64,000 nucleotides of DNA from Pseudonocardia sp. MH-G8 (GCF_002262885.1 NZ_NKYF01000004.1:62710-126709), one strand, 5' to 3'. Positions 8,815 through 20,158 are shown, counted from the stretch's first letter. Numbers and translations are program-made. The notes: generated by a model from the sequence alone, not told the origin.

Positions 8815-9403
8815 ACCGCCTCGACGGCCCGTTCGACGGCGGGGCCGATGTTGTAGCCGCGCAGGCGGGGGCCGCCGGGGTCGAGGTCGAGCACGGTGAG
8901 GCTGGCCGGCCCGACCGGCACGATCCGCGCCGGCTCCAGCCCCAGCAGGTGCCGCACGACCGCGCGGATCGGCCCGCCGTGGGTGACGACCAGCACCACG
9001 CCTGCACCCGGATCGGCCCGCAGGTCGGCCACACCGGCCGCCACCCGCTCGGTCAGCGCCGCGAACGGCTCACCGCCGGGCGGGGTGAACCGCCCGGCCC
9101 GCCAGTCGGCGTAGGCCCCATCGCGCTCGCGCAGCACGGCGATGCTCAGGCCGGTCCAGTCCCCGAGGTCGGCTTCCTGCCAGCGGGCGTCGCGGCGCTC
9201 TCCGGGGAAGCCGAGCAGCTCCGCGGTCTCGCGGGTCCGCGCCAGCGGCGACGTCACCACGTGCGCGGGGGCGTGCGCGGCCACCACCGGGGCCAGCGCG
9301 ATCGCCTGCGCGCGTCCGGCGGCCGACAGCGGGATGTCCCGGTCGCCCTGCAGGCGGCGCTCGGCGTTCCACACGGTCTCGCCGTGGCGCACCAGCAGCA
9401 GCC

Positions 9404-9407
<4 letters not shown>
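8793..9407 (-). CDS. Histidine phosphatase family protein
   Basis: 204 residues. The motif L-V-R-H-G-E-T-V-W-N at the N-terminus and V-V-T-H-G-G-P-I-R near residue 150 are the two catalytic histidine motifs of the phosphoglycerate-mutase-like phosphatases. Its ATG overlaps the stop of the ABC ATPase gene (ATGA), making it the last gene of the RpiR-transporter operon. In that setting it may dephosphorylate the imported compound or a product of it (inference). Its 3' end overlaps mutT1 by 22 bases on the other strand. Confidence 0.85.
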
Positions 9408-10533
<1,126 letters not shown>

Positions 10534-10537
<4 letters not shown>

Positions 10538-12312
10538 CTGTCCTCCTGCCAGGGTTGCGCCGCACCCTCCAGCCGGCGCGCCAACACGGTGGCGGCCACG
10601 GAGATCACGACGATGATCACGGTGATGGCGTTCGCGAACTGCGCGAAGCCCTCGGACGCGTAGCGGTAGGTCAGCACCGACAGCAGCGGGGTCGCCGGCG
10701 TCACGAGCAGGACCACCAGCGACAGGTCGCGCACGATGTTGACGAACACGAGCACCGCGCCGGCCAGCAGGCCGCGCGCCGCCAGTGGTACGACGATGCG
10801 GCCCGCGCGCCGGGCGAGGCCCGCGCCCGCCATCACGGCCGCCTCCTCCACGTCCGGCGCGATCTGCCCGACCGCGGAGCGCCCGGCCTGCGCGGCGAAC
10901 GGGAGCGTGTACGCCGCCCCGGCGATCACCAGCAGCGCGAACGTCCCGTAGAGGGCGGGCAGCGGCCCGATCGGCCGGCCGAACTGCGCGATGAACGCCG
11001 CTCCCAGCGCGATGCCGGGGATCAGGAAGGGCAGGTAGGACAGGGTCGACAGCGCCCCGGCCAGCGCCCGCGGGGCCCGCTCGTGCCGGGTCCGCAGCCG
11101 CACCACGGCGTAGCCGACGGCCGTGCCCAGCACGGTGGCGGCCACCGCGACGGCCAGCCCGAGCCCCACCGTGGTCAGCACCGCGTCCACCACCTGCGGG
11201 TTGCGCAGCACGCCGCGCTGTCCCTGCGCGATCGCCGGGTCGGACACACCGGTCCAGAAGTGCGTGGTGAAGCCGCCGAGGAACGAGTTCGTGCGGCGGG
11301 CGAAGCTGGAGGCGAGCAGCACCAGGCCGGGCAGCACGGTGGTGGCCAGGCACAGCGCCACGGCCAGCACCGTCAGCGGGACCCGCCACGGCCCCAGCCC
11401 CACCCGGCTGCGCCTGCCTCCCTTGCCGGTGATCGTCGCGTAGGAGCGGCGCCCGCCCGCCAGCCGGTTGCTGGCGAACAGCACCGTCGCGGCCACCGCG
11501 ATGAGCAGCAACGCGAGCACGTAGCCGCGCGCCGTCTCGCCCGTGGAGATCGCCCCGTAGAGGCGCGTGGAGAGCGTCTGGAACCGGACCGGCAGCCCGA
11601 GCAGGGCGGGCGAGGCGAAGTTGCTTACACCCTCGGCGAACGCGAGCAGCCCACCGGACACCAGCGCAGGCGCCACCACGGGCAGCGCGATGGAGCGCGC
11701 CACCCGGAACCTGCTCGCTCCTGTCATCTCGGCGGCCTCCATCAGCTCCCCGTTCACGGTGGCGAGCGCGGCGGCGGCGAGCAGGAAGGTCAGCGAGTAG
11801 TAGTGGGCCACCAGCGTGGCCGAGATCGGCAGCGGACCCCAGGCGATCCAGTCGGGCACGACGACCCCGAGGTCGGCGAGCAGGCCCACGCGCCCGCCGA
11901 CCAGGTCGTTGCGGAACACCGTCTCCCAGGCCAGCGCCAGCGCGAAGCTGGGCAGCGCGAACGGGACCGTCGCCAGCAGCGCGATCGTGCGGCGCGCCGG
12001 CGCGTCGGTCATCACGACCAGCCACGCCATCGAGCCGCCCAGCAGCACCGACCCCACCGCGGTCGTGGTGCCGACGAGCAGCGAGTTCGCCAGCGGCTCG
12101 TGGAACAACGACGGCGCGAGCCTGCCGGTGAGCACGTCCGCCCAGGCACCGATCCCGTCCGGGCGCAGGGTCGTGACCGTCAGCCCGATCACCGGCGCGA
12201 GCACCAGCACCACGAGCACGAGGGCGACGACGCACCCGAGCCACACGACCGGATCGGCCGCTGCCGCCCGCAGGCCGGGCGCTCGTTCCCGCGTCGTCGT
12301 CGGCACCGTCAC
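10534..12312 (-). CDS. ABC transporter permease, two fused membrane domains (AfuB type)
   Basis: 592 residues from GTG 12312, which overlaps the stop of the binding-protein gene (GTGA). About twelve hydrophobic helices fall into two halves, each with a binding-protein-dependent permease domain. Fused permeases of this layout occur in the AfuB/ThiP/FbpB group. The first half starts after a short charged N-terminus. The protein forms the channel with the ATPase encoded next. The substrate cannot be read from the permease itself. Confidence 0.88.
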
Positions 12313-13502
12313 TCCAGCGTCAGCAGCAGGTCGGCGACCTCGCGGCGGCGCTCCGCGACGGCGGCCGGGTCGATCGACCACACCCCGAGCTCGTCGAGGG
12401 ACACGGCGTCGGCAGGCGGGGTGACGTCGGTGCGGGTCGGGTAGTCGCCGGGCACGTAGAACGGCGCGTAGGCGGGACCGCCGGTCGCGGAGCCGTCGCC
12501 CATCAGGAAGTCGACCAGCAGCCGCGCGGCGGCCGGGTGCGGGGTGTCCGCGGTGAGGGCCAGCAGGGCCGGGAACGCGATCCCCGGGGCAGGCGCCACG
12601 CCGGTCGCGGCCTGCAGCGCCCAGCCCTCGTCCTCGTTGTCGCGCCGGTCGGAGTAGGAGGTGAACCCGATCGGCGGCGCAGCCTGGCCACGCTGCCCGA
12701 TCGCGGCGTTGACGGTGTCGGTGTCGTCGACCAGGACCAGGCCGTTGGCGTAGAGATCGGCGATCCACTGTTCGCCCGCAGTCGCGATGCCCTCGTCGAG
12801 CTGCACGGGCGCGCCGCGCAACTGATCGTGCGCGGCCGCCATCTCGTCCGATCGCAGCACGACCTCGGTCATCAGGTCCAGGTAGTCGCCGCGGACCTGC
12901 GGGTCCACCATCACCACCCGGCCGTTCCACTCCGGGTCGGTGAGCTGCCACAAGTTGGTGACCGGCGGCCCGGCGGGGTGGGCCTCCTCGTTGTACACCA
13001 GGGTCTTGGTCGAGAGGCGGTTCGCCAGCAGCGGCGCGGTGTGCTCCGCGGGGAGCGCGTCGGCCACCCGGGGCGGCACGTAGTTGCGCAGCAGGCCCGC
13101 GGCCAGCAGCTCGTCGAGCACCACGGGGGCGTCGGAGAGGTAGGCGACGTCGGCGCCGGGCGCGCCCGCCGCGGCCTCGGCCTTGATGCGCGCGATCTGC
13201 TCGGTGGAGGAGATGTCGGTGGCGACGACGTCGACGCCCGGGTACGTCGCCTCGAACTCCGCCTCGACCTCGGCGATGCGGCTGGTGAACGAGTAGACCG
13301 CTACCCGCCCCTCCTGCCGGGCCTGGGCGTGCAGCTCCTCGACGGTCGCGGTGTCGAGGGGGTCGGCGACCGGGGGCGGCGCCGAGGCCGGGGTGGGACT
13401 GCCGCCGCCGCAGGCGGTCAGCAGCAGCGCGAGGGCGGCGGCGCCCGCGGCGAGGGAGCGCTTCGAGTAGTTGTCCACAGTGGACGGACAGGACGCGGTC
13501 AT
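12309..13502 (-). CDS. Extracellular solute-binding lipoprotein (AfuA/Fe-type family)
   Basis: 397 residues. A lipoprotein signal ends L-L-L-T-A-C at Cys31, after which a Pro/Ala-rich spacer leads into the binding domain (E-G-R-V-A-V-Y-S-F-T-S-R and ...Y-P-G-V-D-V-V-A-T-D). The family was long annotated as ferric-iron binding, but AfuA of Actinobacillus binds hexose phosphates. The RpiR regulator encoded 26 bases upstream and the phosphatase at the operon end favour a phosphorylated substrate here (inference). No iron box lies in front of this operon. Confidence 0.87.
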   Translation of the reverse strand: MTASCPSTVDNYSKRSLAAGAAALALLLTACGGGSPTPASAPPPVADPLDTATVEELHAQARQEGRVAVYSFTSRIAEVEAEFEATYPGVDVVATDISSTEQIARIKAEAAAGAPGADVAYLSDAPVVLDELLAAGLLRNYVPPRVADALPAEHTAPLLANRLSTKTLVYNEEAHPAGPPVTNLWQLTDPEWNGRVVMVDPQVRGDYLDLMTEVVLRSDEMAAAHDQLRGAPVQLDEGIATAGEQWIADLYANGLVLVDDTDTVNAAIGQRGQAAPPIGFTSYSDRRDNEDEGWALQAATGVAPAPGIAFPALLALTADTPHPAAARLLVDFLMGDGSATGGPAYAPFYVPGDYPTRTDVTPPADAVSLDELGVWSIDPAAVAERRREVADLLLTLE

Positions 13503-13528
13503 GGTCGCTCCGCTGGAAGGGGGTGGGA

Positions 13529-14365
13529 TCAGGTGTCGAAACGCTCGAGCAGCTCCTCGAGCCGCTCGAGCGCCGTGGTGGTGCGGCCCGCCGCGGCGCG
13601 GGCGATGGTCAGCACGAGGGCGTTGACGACGGCCATCGGCACGGTGAGGGACTGGAACTCGCGGCCGTTCCCCCTGGGGGCGGCCAGCACGGTGGTGGTG
13701 ACGCCGCCGTGGTCGTCGCCCAGCACGTCGGTGACCAGCACCACCGGGGTGCCCACCTCGTGCGCGGTGGCGAGCAGCGGGCCGAGCGTGCGCGGCGGGC
13801 GGCGGAAGGCGAGCGCGACGACCAGGTCGTCGCGGTGCAGCGACACCAGCTCCTCGGCGAGGTCGCGGTCGGAACCGGGCAGGTCGACGGCCGGCAGCCC
13901 GAACCGGCGCAGCCGCCGCGCGAGCAGGGCCGACAGGACGGTGGCGTTGCCCCGCGCGTAGACCAGAACCCGCCGCGCAGCGAGGACACGAGCGGCCACC
14001 GCGTCCAGATCTTCCTGCGCCACCGCCCGCGGCACCCCGCGCAGCGCGGCGGTCTCGTCGTCGACGAGGGCGGAGACCAGGTCGTCGTCCGGACTGCGGT
14101 CCAGGCGCCTGCGGACGCGGGCGGCGGCGTCCACACCGTCGAGCAACTCGGACTGCAGCGCCGAGCGCAGCTGCGGATAGCCGGTGTAGCCCAGCTTCTT
14201 GGCCAGCCGGGTCGCGGCCGCCACATGCACCCCGGCGCGCTCGGCCACCTGCTCGGCGGGCAGGAACGCCGCCTCGGTGGGGTGGGAGAGCAGGACGTCG
14301 ACGACGCTGCGGTCCGCGGGCGACAGGCGTCCGCGGTGCTCGTCGATCCGGTCGCGGAGGGGCAC
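13529..14365 (-). CDS. MurR/RpiR-family transcriptional regulator
   Basis: 278 residues from GTG 14365, the usual family length. The frame continues upstream but would then run through repeated operator-like DNA. The N-terminal HTH domain (about 1-80, with A-E-Q-V-A-E-R-A-G-V-H-V-A-A-A-T-R-L) precedes a SIS sugar-phosphate-binding domain (about 120-260, with R-R-V-L-V-Y-A-R-G-N-A-T). SIS domains sense phosphosugars. It is the first gene of the operon with the binding protein, permease, ATPase and phosphatase, and probably represses it until ligand appears. Confidence 0.88.
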   Translation of the reverse strand: MPLRDRIDEHRGRLSPADRSVVDVLLSHPTEAAFLPAEQVAERAGVHVAAATRLAKKLGYTGYPQLRSALQSELLDGVDAAARVRRRLDRSPDDDLVSALVDDETAALRGVPRAVAQEDLDAVAARVLAARRVLVYARGNATVLSALLARRLRRFGLPAVDLPGSDRDLAEELVSLHRDDLVVALAFRRPPRTLGPLLATAHEVGTPVVLVTDVLGDDHGGVTTTVLAAPRGNGREFQSLTVPMAVVNALVLTIARAAAGRTTTALERLEELLERFDT

Positions 14366-14380
14366 GGCGACGACAGTATC

Positions 14381-14420
14381 TGCAAAGAAACTTGCAGCCA
14401 ATGGAGCGACTGCAAAGAAA
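14381..14420 (-). promoter_or_regulatory. Probable RpiR operator with two 10-bp direct repeats
   Basis: The sequence TGCAAAGAAA occurs at 14381-14390 and again at 14411-14420, exactly 30 bases apart. The first copy also forms an inverted repeat (CTGCAAAG...CTTGCAG). The stretch is markedly more AT-rich than its surroundings and sits directly upstream of the RpiR start. Assignment as the binding site is inference. Confidence 0.5.
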
Positions 14421-14516
14421 TATTCAACAGCGGTCGTCGCGAAGGTTACGAGCCGGGGCCGGACACCGATGATCGCCATGAGCCATACAGGACGGTCGCC
14501 AGCACAGCGCTGGGTG

Positions 14517-14575
14517 ACGACTCGCAACGATCGCCGGCTGCGAGAAGTACCTGACGGTCGTACCGGCGACAACCA
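14517..14575. repeat. Dispersed intergenic repeat family B, copy between RpiR and hupB genes
   Basis: The segment GACTCGCAACGATCGCC followed by GAGAAGTACCTGACGGTCGTACC resembles the family B units at 20369, 20703 and 46430. The remaining spacer between hupB and the RpiR operon holds no gene that I can support. Confidence 0.5.
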
Positions 14576-14639
14576 CGTGCGGCTCGGGCCGATCTTCCGC
14601 CCGAGCCCGGTCGGCGGCCCGCGCCGCTCCCGAACGGCG

Positions 14640-15311
14640 CTACTTCTTCGCCTTCTTGGCCTTCTCCGCCTTCTTGACCTTCTCGGCGTCCTTCACCGGG
14701 CCCTTCACCGGGGCGGCGGGCTTCGCCTTCGCGGCCTTCTCGACCTTCCCCGCCTTCGCCGGTGTCGACTTGGTGGGCGCAGCCTTTGTGGACGCGGCCT
14801 TCGTCGGCCCTGCCTTCGCGGGCGCAGCCTTCGCGGGCGCGGCCTTGGCGGGCGCAGCCTTGGCGGGCGCGGCCTTCACCGGCGTCGCCGCCTTGCGGGT
14901 CCGCGGCTGCTTCCGGGGCACCGCGGCGCCGGTCTCCGCCTCGGTCGCCGCCTGCTGCTCCGCAAAGGAAGCCGCCGCCTTGGCGGTCTGCGCCGGGCGT
15001 GAGCGGGTGGCGGCGGCCCGCGGGGCGGGCGTCGCGCTCCCGCCGACGGCGCTGCGGAACGACGCACCCGGACGGAAGGCGGGCACGGTGGTGGCCGGCA
15101 CGTCGACGGCCTCACCCGTGCGCGGGTTGCGCGCGGTGCGCGCCGCCCGGGCGCGGCCCTCGAAGACCCCGAAACCCGTGATCGTCACCGAGTCGCCCGA
15201 GCGGACGGTGTCGACGATGGTCTCGAGCAACCCTTCGACGGCAGAGGCAGCCGTGCGCCGGTCGCCCCCGAGGCGCTCGGCCAGCGCATCCACGAGCTGG
15301 GTCTTGTTCAT
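14640..15311 (-). CDS. hupB: HU-type nucleoid protein with lysine/alanine-rich tail (HupB)
   Basis: 223 residues. The first ~90 residues form the HU fold ([16 protein letters not shown] and R-N-P-R-T-G-E DNA-binding arm). After a linker come many P-A-K-A-A / T-K-A-A repeats, a histone-H1-like tail typical of actinobacterial HupB. It binds and compacts DNA. It lies next to leuD, as in mycobacteria. The repeats give a strongly biased DNA stretch at about 14700-14880. Confidence 0.94.
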   Translation of the reverse strand: MNKTQLVDALAERLGGDRRTAASAVEGLLETIVDTVRSGDSVTITGFGVFEGRARAARTARNPRTGEAVDVPATTVPAFRPGASFRSAVGGSATPAPRAAATRSRPAQTAKAAASFAEQQAATEAETGAAVPRKQPRTRKAATPVKAAPAKAAPAKAAPAKAAPAKAGPTKAASTKAAPTKSTPAKAGKVEKAAKAKPAAPVKGPVKDAEKVKKAEKAKKAKK

Positions 15312-15334
15312 GCCGCGAATCTACCTGGGCCGGG

Positions 15335-15928
15335 TCAGACCTGGGCGGTCGTGGGCATCCGGGCCGGACGCGCCGACTCGAACGTCGAGATGTCGTCGGC
15401 GTGCCGCAGTGTCAGGCCGATGTCGTCCAGACCCTCGAGCAGCCGCCAGCGCGTGTAGTCGTCGATGTCGAAGGGCACCGTGAGGTCGCGCGCCTGCACC
15501 GTCTTCTCCTGCAGGTCGACGGTGACCTCGGTGCCCGGCTCGTTCTCCAGCACCTTCCACAGCAGCTCGACGTCGGGCTGCGCCACCTGCGCGGTGAGCA
15601 GGCCGCCCTTGGCGGAGTTGCCGCGGAAGATGTCGCCGAACCGGGCGGAGATCACCACGCGGAACCCGTAGTCCATCAGGGCCCACACCGCGTGCTCGCG
15701 CGAGGAACCGGTGCCGAAGTCCGGGCCGGCCACCAGCACCGAGCCGCGCGAGAACGGCTCGGCGTTGAGGATGAAGTCCTCCTGCTGGCGCCAGGCCGAG
15801 AACAGCCCGTCCTCGAAGCCGGTGCGCGTGACGCGCTTGAGGTAGACGGCCGGGATGATCTGGTCGGTGTCGACGTTCGAGCGCCGCATCGGGACGCCGA
15901 TGCCGGTGTGGGTGCCGATCGGTTCCAT
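15335..15928 (-). CDS. leuD: 3-isopropylmalate dehydratase small subunit
   Basis: 197 residues, the normal size. The motifs N-V-D-T-D-Q-I-I-P and [13 protein letters not shown] identify the swivelling small subunit that pairs with LeuC to isomerise 2- to 3-isopropylmalate in leucine synthesis. The start overlaps the leuC stop by one base (TGATG), indicating translational coupling. hupB follows 23 bases downstream. Confidence 0.96.
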   Translation of the reverse strand: MEPIGTHTGIGVPMRRSNVDTDQIIPAVYLKRVTRTGFEDGLFSAWRQQEDFILNAEPFSRGSVLVAGPDFGTGSSREHAVWALMDYGFRVVISARFGDIFRGNSAKGGLLTAQVAQPDVELLWKVLENEPGTEVTVDLQEKTVQARDLTVPFDIDDYTRWRLLEGLDDIGLTLRHADDISTFESARPARMPTTAQV

Positions 15929-17340
15929 CAGCTCAGGTCCTCCGGGCTGCTCAGGGTGCCCCGGACCGCGGTCGCGGCGGCCACCAGCGGCGACACCAGG
16001 TGCGTTCGGCCGCCCTTGCCCTGGCGACCCTCGAAGTTGCGGTTCGACGTGGACGCGCTGCGCTCGCCGGGCGCGAGCTGGTCGGGGTTCATCCCCAGGC
16101 ACATCGAGCAGCCCGCGGAACGCCACTCGGCGCCCGCCGCGCGGAAGACATCGTCGAGACCCTCGGCCTCGGCCTGGAACCGCACCCGCATCGAGCCCGG
16201 CACCACCAGCATCCGCACGCCGTCGGCGACCTTGCGGCCCTTGATGACCTCGGCCGCGGCGCGCAGGTCCTCCATGCGCCCGTTGGTGCAGGAGCCGACG
16301 AACACCGTGTCGACGGCCACCTCGCGCAGCGGTGTGCCCGCCTCCAGGCCCATGTAGGTCAGCGCCTTCTCGGCGGCCACGCGCTCGTTCTCGTCGACGA
16401 TCCGCGCCGGGTCCGGCACCCGCTCGCCCAGCGGCAGCCCCTGCCCGGGGTTGGTGCCCCAGGTGACGAACGGGGTGAGCGTGTCGGCGTCGATGTCGAC
16501 CACGGTGTCGAACTCGGCGTCGTCGTCGGTGCGCAGCTCGCGCCACGCCGCGACGGCCTCGTCCCACTCGGCGCCCTTGGGTGCGCGGTCGCGACCGTTC
16601 AGGTAGGCGAACGTCGTCTCGTCCGGCGCGATCATCCCGGCGCGGGCGCCCGCCTCGATCGACATGTTGCAGATCGTCATCCGGGCCTCCATCGAGAGGT
16701 TCTCGATGACGTTGCCGCGGTACTCCAGCACGTAGCCCTGGCCACCGCCGGTGCCGATCTGCGCGATGATCGCCAGCACGACGTCCTTGCTGGTGACGCC
16801 GGGACGCAGGGTGCCGTCCGCCGAGTTGACGTTGATGGCCATCGTCTTGAACCGCTTGAGCGGCAGCGTCTGCGTGGCGAGCACGTGCTCGACCTCGGAG
16901 GTGCCGATCCCGAACGCCATCGCGCCGAAGGCACCGTGCGTGGAGGTGTGGCTGTCGCCGCAGACCACCGTGGTGCCCGGCTGCGTGAGCCCGAGCTGCG
17001 GCCCGACGACGTGCACGATGCCCTGCTCGGCGTGGTTCATCGGGTAGAGCGGCACACCGAACTCGGCGCAGTTCTTGCGCAGCGTCTCGACCTGGGTGCG
17101 CGACACCGGGTCGGCGATCGGCAGCTCGACGTCGGTGGTGGGGACGTTGTGGTCCTCGGTGGCCACCGTGAGGTCGGGCCGTCGCACGGGGCGTCCGGCG
17201 AGGCGCAGCCCCTCGAACGCCTGCGGGCTGGTGACCTCGTGCACCAGGTGCAGGTCGATGTAGAGCAGGTCGGGTTCCTGACCCTCGCCCTTGCGGACCA
17301 GGTGCAGGTCCCAGACCTTCTCGGCCAGCGTGCGTCCCAC
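15928..17340 (-). CDS. leuC: 3-isopropylmalate dehydratase large subunit
   Basis: 470 residues from GTG 17340, with a strong AGGAGG six bases upstream. The iron-sulphur ligands are visible in [10 protein letters not shown] and [10 protein letters not shown], and the substrate motif in [10 protein letters not shown]. It forms the leucine-pathway isomerase with LeuD. The gene is divergent from an IclR regulator with only 51 bases between, so control by that regulator is likely. Confidence 0.96.
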   Translation of the reverse strand: MGRTLAEKVWDLHLVRKGEGQEPDLLYIDLHLVHEVTSPQAFEGLRLAGRPVRRPDLTVATEDHNVPTTDVELPIADPVSRTQVETLRKNCAEFGVPLYPMNHAEQGIVHVVGPQLGLTQPGTTVVCGDSHTSTHGAFGAMAFGIGTSEVEHVLATQTLPLKRFKTMAINVNSADGTLRPGVTSKDVVLAIIAQIGTGGGQGYVLEYRGNVIENLSMEARMTICNMSIEAGARAGMIAPDETTFAYLNGRDRAPKGAEWDEAVAAWRELRTDDDAEFDTVVDIDADTLTPFVTWGTNPGQGLPLGERVPDPARIVDENERVAAEKALTYMGLEAGTPLREVAVDTVFVGSCTNGRMEDLRAAAEVIKGRKVADGVRMLVVPGSMRVRFQAEAEGLDDVFRAAGAEWRSAGCSMCLGMNPDQLAPGERSASTSNRNFEGRQGKGGRTHLVSPLVAAATAVRGTLSSPEDLS

Positions 17341-17360
17341 GGCGGCCCTCCTCGCTGGAC

Positions 17361-17398
17361 GTCTCACATTTCGGGAAGTTAGTATCGGCTCGTGAGAC
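17361..17398. promoter_or_regulatory. Shared leuCD / IclR-gene control region
   Basis: The inverted pair GTCTCAC (17361-17367) and GTGAGAC (17392-17398) brackets the AT-richer sequence CATTTCGGGAAGTTAGTATC. The right arm is the start codon region of the regulator gene. In other actinobacteria IclR-type NdgR/LtbR binds the matching leuC-side spacer, so this is a likely operator for both directions (inference). Confidence 0.5.
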
Positions 17399-18093
17399 AG
17401 CATAGCGGCATCGGCGTCCTGGACAAGGCCGTGGGGGTGCTGCGGGCCACCGCGAAGGAACCGTGCGGGCTCGCCGAGCTGTGCGAGCGCACCGGCCTGC
17501 CGCGCGCCACCGCACACCGGCTCGCCGTGGGGCTGGAGGTGCACGGCCTGCTGCACCGCGGCGCCGACGGCCGCTGGCGCCCCGGCCCGGCGCTCGCCGA
17601 GCTCGCGGCCGGCGGCGTCGACCCGTTGCTGGAGGCGGCGAGCCACGTGCTGCCCCGGCTGCGCGACATCACCGGCGAGAGCGTGCAGCTCTACCGGCGC
17701 GACGGGATCCACCGCATCTGCGTGGCCTCCGCGGAACCCAGCAGCGGGCTGCGCGACACCGTGCCGGTGGGCACCCGGATGCCGATGACCGCGGGATCGG
17801 GCGCCAAGGTGCTCGCGGCGTGGGCCGAACCGGCGGTGCAGCGAGCCGTGCTCGGGGAGGCGACGTTCGGCGACCGCGTGCTCGTCGACGTCCGCAGGCG
17901 CGGATGGGCGCAGAGCGTGGCCGAGCGCGAATCGGGCGTCGCGAGCGTCTCCGCACCCGTGCGCGACAGCGCGGGGCAGGTCGTGGCGGCGGTCTCGGTG
18001 TCCGGGCCCGTCGACCGCATCGGCAGGCGCCCCGGCGTGCGCTGGGCGGCGGATCTGCTGGCCGCCGCAGAGGCGTTGCAGCACCGCCTGTGA
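17392..18093 (+). CDS. IclR-family regulator (NdgR/LtbR type)
   Basis: 233 residues from GTG 17392. The N-terminal winged helix (about 6-65, with [18 protein letters not shown]) is followed by the IclR effector domain (about 80-230). Its place, divergent from leuCD, is that of Rv2989 in mycobacteria and of LtbR/NdgR in corynebacteria and streptomycetes, which control leucine and other amino-acid genes. It starts within the inverted repeat and therefore probably represses itself. Confidence 0.9.
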   Translation: MRQHSGIGVLDKAVGVLRATAKEPCGLAELCERTGLPRATAHRLAVGLEVHGLLHRGADGRWRPGPALAELAAGGVDPLLEAASHVLPRLRDITGESVQLYRRDGIHRICVASAEPSSGLRDTVPVGTRMPMTAGSGAKVLAAWAEPAVQRAVLGEATFGDRVLVDVRRRGWAQSVAERESGVASVSAPVRDSAGQVVAAVSVSGPVDRIGRRPGVRWAADLLAAAEALQHRL

Positions 18094-18244
18094 CCGCACG
18101 ATGGTGGCACGTCGCCGCACCCCGCTGATCGGGTGAGCCTCCGACCGCTAACGTGGCCTTGTCGTCCCCGATGAGCACACACAGTCGTCGAGGGACGATG
18201 TCCGCAACGCCAAGCAAGGTCGTCGAACACGAAGACAGGTGGCG

Positions 18245-20158
18245 ATGAGTTATCTACTCGGCATCGACCTGGGCACCACGCGCACGGCTGCCGCCATCGG
18301 CAGGCTCGGCGCACGCCCCGGCGAGACCGAGATCGTCAACCTCGGCGACCGGGCCAGCGCCATGCCGTCCGTCCTGTACATCGGGGACGACGGCAGCGTC
18401 GTCGTCGGGGAGGCCGCCGAGCGCCGTGCCGTGAGCTCCCCCGGCAACGTCGTGCGCGAGTTCAAGCGCCGCATCGGCGATCCCACCCCGCTCGTCGTCG
18501 CCGGCCGCCCCTGGGCACCGGAAGAGCTGTCGGCCCGGCTGGTGCGCTGGGTCGTCGACCGCGTCGCGCAACGCGAGGGCGGGCCCGCGGCGCGCATCGC
18601 CGTCACGCACCCGGCGGCGTGGGGCAGCCACAAGAAGGAGCGGCTCGGGGGCGCGCTCGCGGCGCAGGGCCTCCCGGTCACGTTCCTCGCCGAGCCGCAG
18701 GCCGCCGCGCTGCACTACGCGTCCGCAGAACGCGTCGAGCCCGGTTCGACGATCGCCGTCTACGACTTCGGCGGCGGCACCTTCGACGCCGCCGTCGTCC
18801 ACAAGGACGGCCACAACTTCACCCTTCTCGGCCGCCCCGAGGGCGTCGACCGCCTCGGCGGCGTCGACTTCGACGAGATCGTGTTCCAGCACGTCATGAA
18901 CGGGATGCCGGAGGCGTTCGAGGGCCTCGACGAGACCGATCCCGCGGTGCTCTCGGCCGTCGCCGCGATCCGGCGCGAGTGCGTCGAGGCGAAGGAGGCG
19001 CTCTCCAGCGACACCGACGTCTCGATCCAGGTGATCACCCCCCTCGCCCAGGGCTCCGTGCGGCTGCACCGCAGCGAGTTCGAGGCGGCGATCCGGCCCG
19101 AGGTCGAGGAGACCGTCGAGGCGCTGCGCCGCGCGGTTGCGTCGGCACGCCTGGCCCCCGCGCAGCTGTCCGCGGTACTGCTGGTCGGCGGTTCCTCCCG
19201 CATCCCGCTCGTCGGCCAGCTCGTCTCCGAACTGCTCGGCCGCCCCGTCTCCGTCGACGTCGACCCGAAGAACGCGATCGCGATGGGCGCCGCCCTGTCG
19301 CTGGCGCCGGCGCCGCCCGGCACCGGCGCGTGGTCCCCGCAGGTGCCGGCGCCGCGGGCGAGCGGCTCCGGACGCAACCCCGTCCGGGCCGCCGCAGCCG
19401 GCGCCGCGCCGCCGTTCGGCGGACCCGGTGCATCTCCTCCGCGCCCGCCACACGGGCCGCCCGCAGCCACCGGCGCCTACGGCCCCGCCGGAGCGAGCTC
19501 GAGCCTCCCGCCGCACCGGCCCGCCCCCCAGCGCCCACCGGCGCCGTCGCCCCGACCCGCCGCCGCGGCCTTCGCCCCGGACTACGACGACGGGCCCGCG
19601 TACGGCTACGCCCCGGAACGCCGCGGCCGCACCCCTGGCTGGCTGGTGAGCCTCGGCGGTGTCGGTGCCGCCGTCGCCGTCATCGCCGCCGTCTTCCTGT
19701 GGCCACAACCCGACACGCAGCCCACCGCCAGCACCCCCGCCTCGGTCGCCCCCACCGAGGAGAGCGCCGAGCCCCGCCCAGAGCCCTCGAGGGAGCCGGC
19801 ACCCACCACGGAGCAGGAGCGGCCGACCCAGGTCGTCCCGCCGCCGGTCACGACGACCCGGCCGCCGGTGACGACGACGACCGAGCCGCCGGAGACGACG
19901 ACCACGGAGCCGCCGGAGCCCACGACGGAGGACCCGCGTCCGACCGAACCGACAGGCGCTCCCTCCGTTCCGCCGGGTGACGGCAACGGCGGAGGCGGCA
20001 CCGGGGGCGGAGGCACCGGCGGAGGTGGAGACGGCACCGGAGACGGCACCGGAGGCGGCGGCAGCGGACCGGGCAACGAAACGGGCGGAGGAAACAACGC
20101 CGATGACGGAGGGGCGGACACCGGCCCCGGTGAGGCCGCGGCACCACCTCCCGTCTGA
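18245..20158 (+). CDS. Hsp70-like protein with membrane anchor and low-complexity outer tail
   Basis: 637 residues from ATG 18245; GTG 18239 is an alternative. The first ~355 residues are an Hsp70 nucleotide-binding domain (G-I-D-L-G-T-T-R-T, Y-D-F-G-G-G-T-F-D, L-V-G-G-S-S-R-I-P). There is no ordinary DnaK substrate-binding domain. Instead a Pro/Ala-rich linker leads to a single membrane helix (about 467-486) and then a Pro/Thr-rich (T-E-P-P repeats) and Gly-rich tail of about 150 residues, presumably outside the membrane. Similar chimeras occur in actinobacteria without a known job. The domain order suggests ATP-driven signalling or wall sensing rather than general folding (inference). Confidence 0.82.
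   Translation: MSYLLGIDLGTTRTAAAIGRLGARPGETEIVNLGDRASAMPSVLYIGDDGSVVVGEAAERRAVSSPGNVVREFKRRIGDPTPLVVAGRPWAPEELSARLVRWVVDRVAQREGGPAARIAVTHPAAWGSHKKERLGGALAAQGLPVTFLAEPQAAALHYASAERVEPGSTIAVYDFGGGTFDAAVVHKDGHNFTLLGRPEGVDRLGGVDFDEIVFQHVMNGMPEAFEGLDETDPAVLSAVAAIRRECVEAKEALSSDTDVSIQVITPLAQGSVRLHRSEFEAAIRPEVEETVEALRRAVASARLAPAQLSAVLLVGGSSRIPLVGQLVSELLGRPVSVDVDPKNAIAMGAALSLAPAPPGTGAWSPQVPAPRASGSGRNPVRAAAAGAAPPFGGPGASPPRPPHGPPAATGAYGPAGASSSLPPHRPAPQRPPAPSPRPAAAAFAPDYDDGPAYGYAPERRGRTPGWLVSLGGVGAAVAVIAAVFLWPQPDTQPTASTPASVAPTEESAEPRPEPSREPAPTTEQERPTQVVPPPVTTTRPPVTTTTEPPETTTTEPPEPTTEDPRPTEPTGAPSVPPGDGNGGGGTGGGGTGGGGDGTGDGTGGGGSGPGNETGGGNNADDGGADTGPGEAAAPPPV

Noticed and set aside
10555..12444. Long frame antisense to the fused permease
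   Set aside because: Gln/Arg/His-rich translation without domains; the permease on the other strand has clear membrane segments and operon overlaps.
12309..13502. Ferric-iron-binding protein as the default annotation
   Set aside because: The family name alone supports iron; regulator type, phosphatase partner and absence of an iron box argue against it, so iron is kept only as an alternative.
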